From Bacteroidota bacterium (lineage in GTDB: Bacteria; Bacteroidota; Bacteroidia; Cytophagales; Cyclobacteriaceae), in NCBI GenBank assembly GCA_023431285.1, contig JAEYXN010000287.1, forward strand, positions 1 through 19,178: 19,178 bases of DNA, given 5' to 3'. The notes under the pieces were generated by a model that was given only the letters and a program-made list of their open reading frames with translations, did not search any database and was not told where the DNA came from. Shown here one piece after another: positions 15,479 through 19,178 of this stretch (the first letter of the stretch is position 1; each line of letters opens with the position of its first letter). The position numbers and the translations under genes are program-made.

Positions 15479-16927
15479 TTAAAGTTCTTTCCGTAATCTG
15501 GCGACCGGAATGTTAAGCTGTTCGCGATACTTCGCAACGGTCCTTCTTGCGATATTGTAACCTTTATCGTTAAGGATTTTTTCCAGCTTATCATCCGAAA
15601 GCGGTTTGTTCTTGTCTTCAGCTTCGATGATATCCTTAATGATCTGCTTCACTTCACGGCTACTTACTTCTTCGCCTGAGTCGGTAGAAATACCTTCAGA
15701 GAAAAAGTACTTCAATGGATAGATCCCGAAATCAGTTTGCACTGCCTTGCTGCTGGCCACACGGGAAACAGTAGAGATATCCATATTGATCATTCCCGCG
15801 ATATCCTTCAGGATCATCGGCTTAAGTTTCGTTTCATCGCCTTCCAGGAAGAAGTCGTACTGAAAGTCGATGATCGCTTTCATGGTTCGTAGCAAAGTCT
15901 GCTGACGTTGCTTGATCGCATCGATAAACCATTTTGCGGCATCGAGCTTTTGCTTCACAAACGAAACTGCCTCTTTGAGTTTTTTGTCGCGCTTGTCACT
16001 CTTATCGTAAGCCTTAAACATTTCCGTGTAGTTCCGGCTGATACGCAGTTCGGGCGCGTTACGACTGTTTAAAGCGAGTTCGAGCTTACCGTTGTTGTTG
16101 GTAAGGATAAAATCAGGAATAATGTATTGGTTCTTAACGACAGAGTTTGCGCCTCCGCCACCCGGTTTTGGATTCAGCTTGACGATCAACTCGACGGCAT
16201 CACGAACAAAATCTTCATCTTCTGTGTCGAGCTTCTTCTGAATCTTCTGGTAATGTTTCTTGGTGAACTCTTCGTAACACTCCGAAATGATCTTCTTGGC
16301 TACGGCGACATCGATATCGTGTCCGTTATCCATGCGGTCAAGCTGCAGCAACAGACATTCCTGCAGGTCACGCGCCGCTATTCCCGGAGGGTCAAACGTC
16401 TGGATTTTTTTCAGAATGGCTTCAACCTCTTCAGCGGTGGTTTCTATGCCTTGGGAAAAGGCCAGGTCGTTTACGATAGACTCCAGATCGCGTCTGATAT
16501 ATCCATCGCTTTCGATACTTCCGACGAGCTGTTTACCGATATTGTATTCGTGCTCATTGAGGCCGATGAAATCCAACTGTGCCATGAGCTGTTCATGGAG
16601 GGAGTTTGCCATAGGGATTGGCATGTCACGATCTTCATCGTCGTCGCCGTCGCCCTGCATTTTATACCCGCTGTAATCGTCATCTCTCAGATAATCTTTG
16701 ATGTCCACATCCTCTTCCGAGGCGGATGACTCCTGCTGTTCAGACTCTTCGTAATTATCTTCCGGTGCCTCTTGTTCGTCGCCCTCTTCCAAAGCCGGGT
16801 TGATCTCAAGTTCCTCCTCAATCCTTGCTTCCAGCTCGGCCGTAGGCACCTGTAGCAGTTTAATAAACTGAATCTGCTGAGGTGACAGCTTTTGTTGTAG
16901 TGATTGGCTTAAACCAAGCTTCTGCAT
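15479..16927 (-). CDS. rpoN: RNA polymerase sigma-54 factor
   Basis: Sigma-54 directs RNA polymerase to -24/-12 promoters that need an AAA+ activator. The protein is 482 residues with the full family layout. Region I is a Gln/Leu-rich N-terminus (LGLSQSLQQKLSPQQIQFIKLLQ) that contacts activators. Region II is a strongly acidic linker (about 50-110, many Glu/Asp). The core-binding domain follows, then the helix-turn-helix around DISTVSRVASSKAVQTDFG, and a perfect RpoN box ARRTVAKYRE (460-469) near the C-terminus. Start ATG at 16925-16927 is preceded by an AAGGAG sequence. No enhancer-binding protein or hpf-like partner is encoded next to it; the downstream neighbour is a PAP2-like membrane protein. 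Confidence 0.98.
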   Translation of the reverse strand: MQKLGLSQSLQQKLSPQQIQFIKLLQVPTAELEARIEEELEINPALEEGDEQEAPEDNYEESEQQESSASEEDVDIKDYLRDDDYSGYKMQGDGDDDEDRDMPIPMANSLHEQLMAQLDFIGLNEHEYNIGKQLVGSIESDGYIRRDLESIVNDLAFSQGIETTAEEVEAILKKIQTFDPPGIAARDLQECLLLQLDRMDNGHDIDVAVAKKIISECYEEFTKKHYQKIQKKLDTEDEDFVRDAVELIVKLNPKPGGGGANSVVKNQYIIPDFILTNNNGKLELALNSRNAPELRISRNYTEMFKAYDKSDKRDKKLKEAVSFVKQKLDAAKWFIDAIKQRQQTLLRTMKAIIDFQYDFFLEGDETKLKPMILKDIAGMINMDISTVSRVASSKAVQTDFGIYPLKYFFSEGISTDSGEEVSSREVKQIIKDIIEAEDKNKPLSDDKLEKILNDKGYNIARRTVAKYREQLNIPVARLRKEL

Positions 16928-16933
16928 TCCTTG

Positions 16934-16939
16934 CTCCTT
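16934..16939 (-). promoter_or_regulatory. Shine-Dalgarno-like site of rpoN
   Basis: The minus strand reads AAGGAG six bases before the rpoN ATG, with a second AAGGA even closer to the start. Good SD sequences are uncommon in Bacteroidota, and this is the clearest one I saw in the window. Confidence 0.5.
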
Positions 16940-16943
16940 TTTT

Positions 16944-16958
16944 TATTTGTATCAAATA
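16944..16958. repeat. Perfect inverted repeat in the rpoN leader
   Basis: TATTTG-TAT-CAAATA: six-base arms around a three-base centre. It lies between the predicted rpoN transcription start and the SD sequence, so it could be an operator or a small weak hairpin. It is AT-rich and short, so chance is possible. Confidence 0.35.
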
Positions 16959-16963
16959 CAGTG

Positions 16964-16997
16964 CAAATTTATAAAAATAGTCCAGAGTAAGGCCAAA
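16964..16997 (-). promoter_or_regulatory. Candidate promoter for rpoN
   Basis: The minus strand has TAAATTTG (16964-16971), a full match to TAnnTTTG, with TTTG (16994-16997) 22 bases upstream, within the tolerated range for Bacteroidota. The predicted start near 16957 gives a leader of about 30 bases before the ATG. Confidence 0.5.
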
Positions 16998-17017
16998 TCG
17001 CCATTCCAGGCGGGATT

Positions 17018-17053
17018 TTCAGCATGAGTGAATCCATCGGCAGTTATGCTGAA
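17018..17053. repeat. Inverted repeat in the rpoN-asnS divergent gap
   Basis: TTCAGCAT at 17018-17025 and ATGCTGAA at 17046-17053 form eight-base arms around a 20-base spacer. The gap between the two divergent genes is 219 bases and holds no coding frame I would support. The repeat could be a regulator site. No clear asnS promoter was found. Confidence 0.3.
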
Positions 17054-17146
17054 TGCTTTTAAAACTGCCAAGTTTTTTCGTTTTTTGCACCCTTCCGGAA
17101 GTGGAGCGGCTTAGGCCTTTCTGCTTTCAATATAAGACATAAATCT

Positions 17147-18580
17147 ATGGCCAGAACAAAGATTACGGAACTTCTCCGCGCGACGCCGTCAGGGCAACAG
17201 GTTACAGTTAAAGGATGGGTTAGAACGTTCAGAAATAATCAGTTTATCGCCATAAATGACGGCTCCACAATTAACAATATCCAGGCCGTTGTGGACTTTA
17301 CTACAACGGACGAGGGGCTGCTGAAACGTATTACCACCGGGGCGTGTATTTCAGTCACCGGCGAACTCATTCCCTCTCCCGCCAAGGGCCAGACTGTGGA
17401 GGTAAAAGTTCGCGAACTGGAGATCCTCGGAGACTGCGATGCAGAAAAGTATCCCCTTCAGCCGAAAAAGCATTCACTGGAATTTCTTCGTGAGATCGCG
17501 CATCTGCGAAGCCGCACAAATACTTTTGGCGCGGTAATGCGTGTACGCCATGCGATGGCTTTCGCTGTTCATAAATTCTTCAACGATCGCGGATTCAACT
17601 ATGTCCACACTCCTGTAATCACAGGGTCTGATGCCGAAGGTGCCGGAGCGATGTTCAAAGTAACGACTCTTGATCTCGAGAATATCCCCCGCACTGAGGA
17701 TGGGCATATTGACTATTCAGAGGATTTTTTCGGAAAGGAAACCAACCTCACGGTGTCCGGTCAGTTGGAGGGCGAGACGTATGCACTTGCTCTTGGCGAC
17801 ATCTATACTTTCGGTCCCACGTTTCGCGCCGAGAACTCCAACACGACGCGTCACCTTGCAGAATTCTGGATGATTGAACCTGAGATGGCCTTCTATGATG
17901 TCAACGACAATATGCAACTTGCCCAGGAGTTCCTGCAGTACCTGGTGCGTTATGCGCTGGAGAACTGCGGCGAAGACCTTGAGTTCCTGAACAAACGCGC
18001 GCAGGAAGAGGAGCAGCAGAAGCCACAGGATCAACGTAGTGAACTTGGACTCATAGATCGTCTTAAGTTCGTTGCTGAGAACGAATTCCAACGGTTGACC
18101 TATACGGAAGCGATAGACATTCTGCGCAACAGCACTCCGAACAAAAAGAAGAAGTTTCAGTATCCCATCGATCAATGGGGAGTAGACCTTCAATCGGAGC
18201 ATGAGCGCTTCCTTGTGGAGAAACACTTTAAGAAGCCGGTCATTCTGTACAACTATCCTGCTGAGATAAAGGCGTTCTATATGCGCCAGAACGAGGACGG
18301 AAAAACTGTTGCTGCTATGGATGTGCTCTTTCCTGGAATAGGCGAGATCATTGGTGGATCGCAACGCGAAGAACGGTACGATCGTCTGCTAAAACGCGTG
18401 CAGGAATTGAATTTACCTGAAAAGGAACTTTGGTGGTACCTTGATCTAAGAAGATTCGGATCCGCACCTCACAGTGGGTTTGGACTAGGCTTCGAGCGTC
18501 TCATGCTTTTTGTGACCGGAATGACCAACATCCGTGACGTGATTCCTTATCCAAGATTTCCAAAGAACGCGGAGTTCTGA
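17147..18580 (+). CDS. asnS: Asparaginyl-tRNA synthetase
   Basis: Charges tRNA-Asn with asparagine (class IIb aminoacyl-tRNA synthetase). It is 477 residues, near the E. coli length of 466. The N-terminal OB-fold anticodon-binding domain (VTVKGWVRTFRNNQFIAIND) is followed by the hinge and catalytic core. Class II motif 2 is in TFRAENSNTTRHLAEFWMIE and motif 3 in GFGLGFERLMLFVTG near the C-terminus, both typical of AsnS. GSDAEGAGAMFKVTTLD, containing the AsnS-type amino-acid site region, is also present. The ATG start (MARTKITELL) fits the family. It is monocistronic as far as can be seen: divergent from rpoN and convergent with the CPBP-family gene 17 bases away. Confidence 0.98.
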   Translation: MARTKITELLRATPSGQQVTVKGWVRTFRNNQFIAINDGSTINNIQAVVDFTTTDEGLLKRITTGACISVTGELIPSPAKGQTVEVKVRELEILGDCDAEKYPLQPKKHSLEFLREIAHLRSRTNTFGAVMRVRHAMAFAVHKFFNDRGFNYVHTPVITGSDAEGAGAMFKVTTLDLENIPRTEDGHIDYSEDFFGKETNLTVSGQLEGETYALALGDIYTFGPTFRAENSNTTRHLAEFWMIEPEMAFYDVNDNMQLAQEFLQYLVRYALENCGEDLEFLNKRAQEEEQQKPQDQRSELGLIDRLKFVAENEFQRLTYTEAIDILRNSTPNKKKKFQYPIDQWGVDLQSEHERFLVEKHFKKPVILYNYPAEIKAFYMRQNEDGKTVAAMDVLFPGIGEIIGGSQREERYDRLLKRVQELNLPEKELWWYLDLRRFGSAPHSGFGLGFERLMLFVTGMTNIRDVIPYPRFPKNAEF

Positions 18581-18597
18581 TTTCCTTTCGCTGGTAT

Positions 18598-19178
18598 TCA
18601 AAAGGCTTTGTAGAAGTACGGGCTTAATCCTGATACGAGGACAAAGCATCCGTATAACGTGTGCTCTATTGTGACGGCCAGAAGTGACTTCGTTTGCAGA
18701 TAGGTGGACGCAAAGAGAAATCCCCCAACGAGTGTGAATACGAGCACCACCCAGTTTGCAAAGTAGATGTGTGCAAACGCGAAGAGTATCACATTCACGA
18801 TGATGATTGGCCATTTTCCAGGGATGAGGGTTGAGTAGCGGGCAAAGAAAAATTTCCTGAAAATGATTTCCTGAGGTAATGCTGATAAGACCGGGTAGAG
18901 GATGATCATTGTGAGTAGTTTCTTATCTGCAATCACATCGACAAACAAAGGGCTATCGTAATAGGCGAGGATACTCATGATCAGGATGCCAGCCAGGATG
19001 AATCGAAAGAATATTGTCTTCCACATTGCGCGCGATTCATGAATAGTTTCTGCAAATCCGAATTCACGCACCACACAGAAAAGGCAATAGCAAAATAGCC
19101 CTATGAGGGGAAGGATTTTGTGAAAAGGGATAAGGTCAGCCCAGTAGAGGATGGGTAGTAAAACAAAGAGACCAATCA
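18598..19178 (-). CDS. CPBP-family intramembrane metalloprotease-like protein (partial, 5' end off window)
   Basis: The frame stays open from the stop at 18598 to the right edge, at least 193 codons; a GTG at 19074 is internal, because hydrophobic, family-like sequence (WADLIPFHKILPLIGLF) continues upstream of it. Several membrane helices are visible. The three CPBP (Abi/Rce1-like) motifs can be placed: LPQEIIFR at the EExxxR motif (18856-18873), FAFAH at FxxxH, and IEHTLYG at the third, histidine motif. The first Glu of EExxxR is Gln here. CPBP members process membrane proteins or peptides or act in immunity and modification roles; no substrate is suggested by the neighbours. It is convergent with asnS. 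Confidence 0.85.
   Translation of the reverse strand, partial: IGLFVLLPILYWADLIPFHKILPLIGLFCYCLFCVVREFGFAETIHESRAMWKTIFFRFILAGILIMSILAYYDSPLFVDVIADKKLLTMIILYPVLSALPQEIIFRKFFFARYSTLIPGKWPIIIVNVILFAFAHIYFANWVVLVFTLVGGFLFASTYLQTKSLLAVTIEHTLYGCFVLVSGLSPYFYKAF

Noticed and set aside
16127..16729. A 200-codon open frame on the plus strand inside rpoN
   Set aside because: It is fully antisense to a rpoN gene with all domains intact and has no recognisable protein features; a shadow frame of biased codons.
17717..18364. A 215-codon minus-strand frame inside asnS
   Set aside because: Antisense to the conserved AsnS catalytic core, with low-complexity leucine-rich translation and no domain.
1..19178. 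CRISPR arrays, tRNA or rRNA genes, insertion sequences, phage or toxin-antitoxin genes
   Set aside because: No regularly spaced repeats, RNA-gene signatures, transposase or integrase motifs were seen in reading both strands.

Overview
The window looks like a chromosomal segment of a Bacteroidota bacterium, most likely order Cytophagales. The support is indirect: protein flavour (a membrane-tethered MutS-like ATPase, a Bacteroidota-type KDPG aldolase, DUF1080 proteins, a perfect RpoN box), candidate promoters resembling the Bacteroidota TTG / TAnnTTTG pattern, few Shine-Dalgarno sequences, and AT-rich leaders. No rRNA, tRNA, CRISPR array, insertion sequence or phage gene was seen. Coding density is very high, and several genes end within a few bases of each other.

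Layout. (1) 1-203: the probable 3' end of an unrecognised plus-strand gene, convergent with the next block. (2) 198-5522, minus strand, read right to left: tsaC/sua5 (tRNA t6A synthesis), pfkA-type phosphofructokinase, pgk, and a membrane-anchored MutS-family ATPase. A good intrinsic terminator follows pgk. (3) 5628-6323: a 53-residue two-helix membrane protein (plus) that overlaps tail-to-tail with a NUDIX hydrolase (minus). (4) 6446-14016, plus strand: a compact seven-gene catabolic cassette. It holds a cytoplasmic YdgJ/IolW-like Gfo/Idh dehydrogenase, a secreted protein with two DUF1080 (3-keto-disaccharide hydrolase type) domains, a Tat-exported Gfo/Idh oxidoreductase, then UxuB-type mannonate oxidoreductase, UxuA mannonate dehydratase, KdgK and KDPG aldolase. 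(5) 14019-16927, minus strand: rpoN (sigma-54), a PAP2-like membrane protein and a PaaG-like enoyl-CoA isomerase. (6) 17147-18580, plus strand: asnS, divergent from rpoN. (7) 18598-19178, minus strand: a CPBP-family membrane protein running off the right edge.

How the genes work together. The cassette in block 4 is the most interesting part. Its second half is a complete lower hexuronate (Ashwell-type) route: fructuronate to mannonate to 2-keto-3-deoxygluconate to KDPG to pyruvate plus glyceraldehyde-3-phosphate. Its first half carries the gene types associated with oxidative (3-keto) glycoside cleavage, and at least two of those products carry export signals. No uronate isomerase (UxaC), transporter, regulator or classical glycoside hydrolase lies in the cassette. 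My inference is that it feeds a uronic-acid-containing or aldonate-yielding glycoside into the KDG pathway through periplasmic redox chemistry instead of ordinary hydrolysis. The rest of the window is mostly housekeeping.
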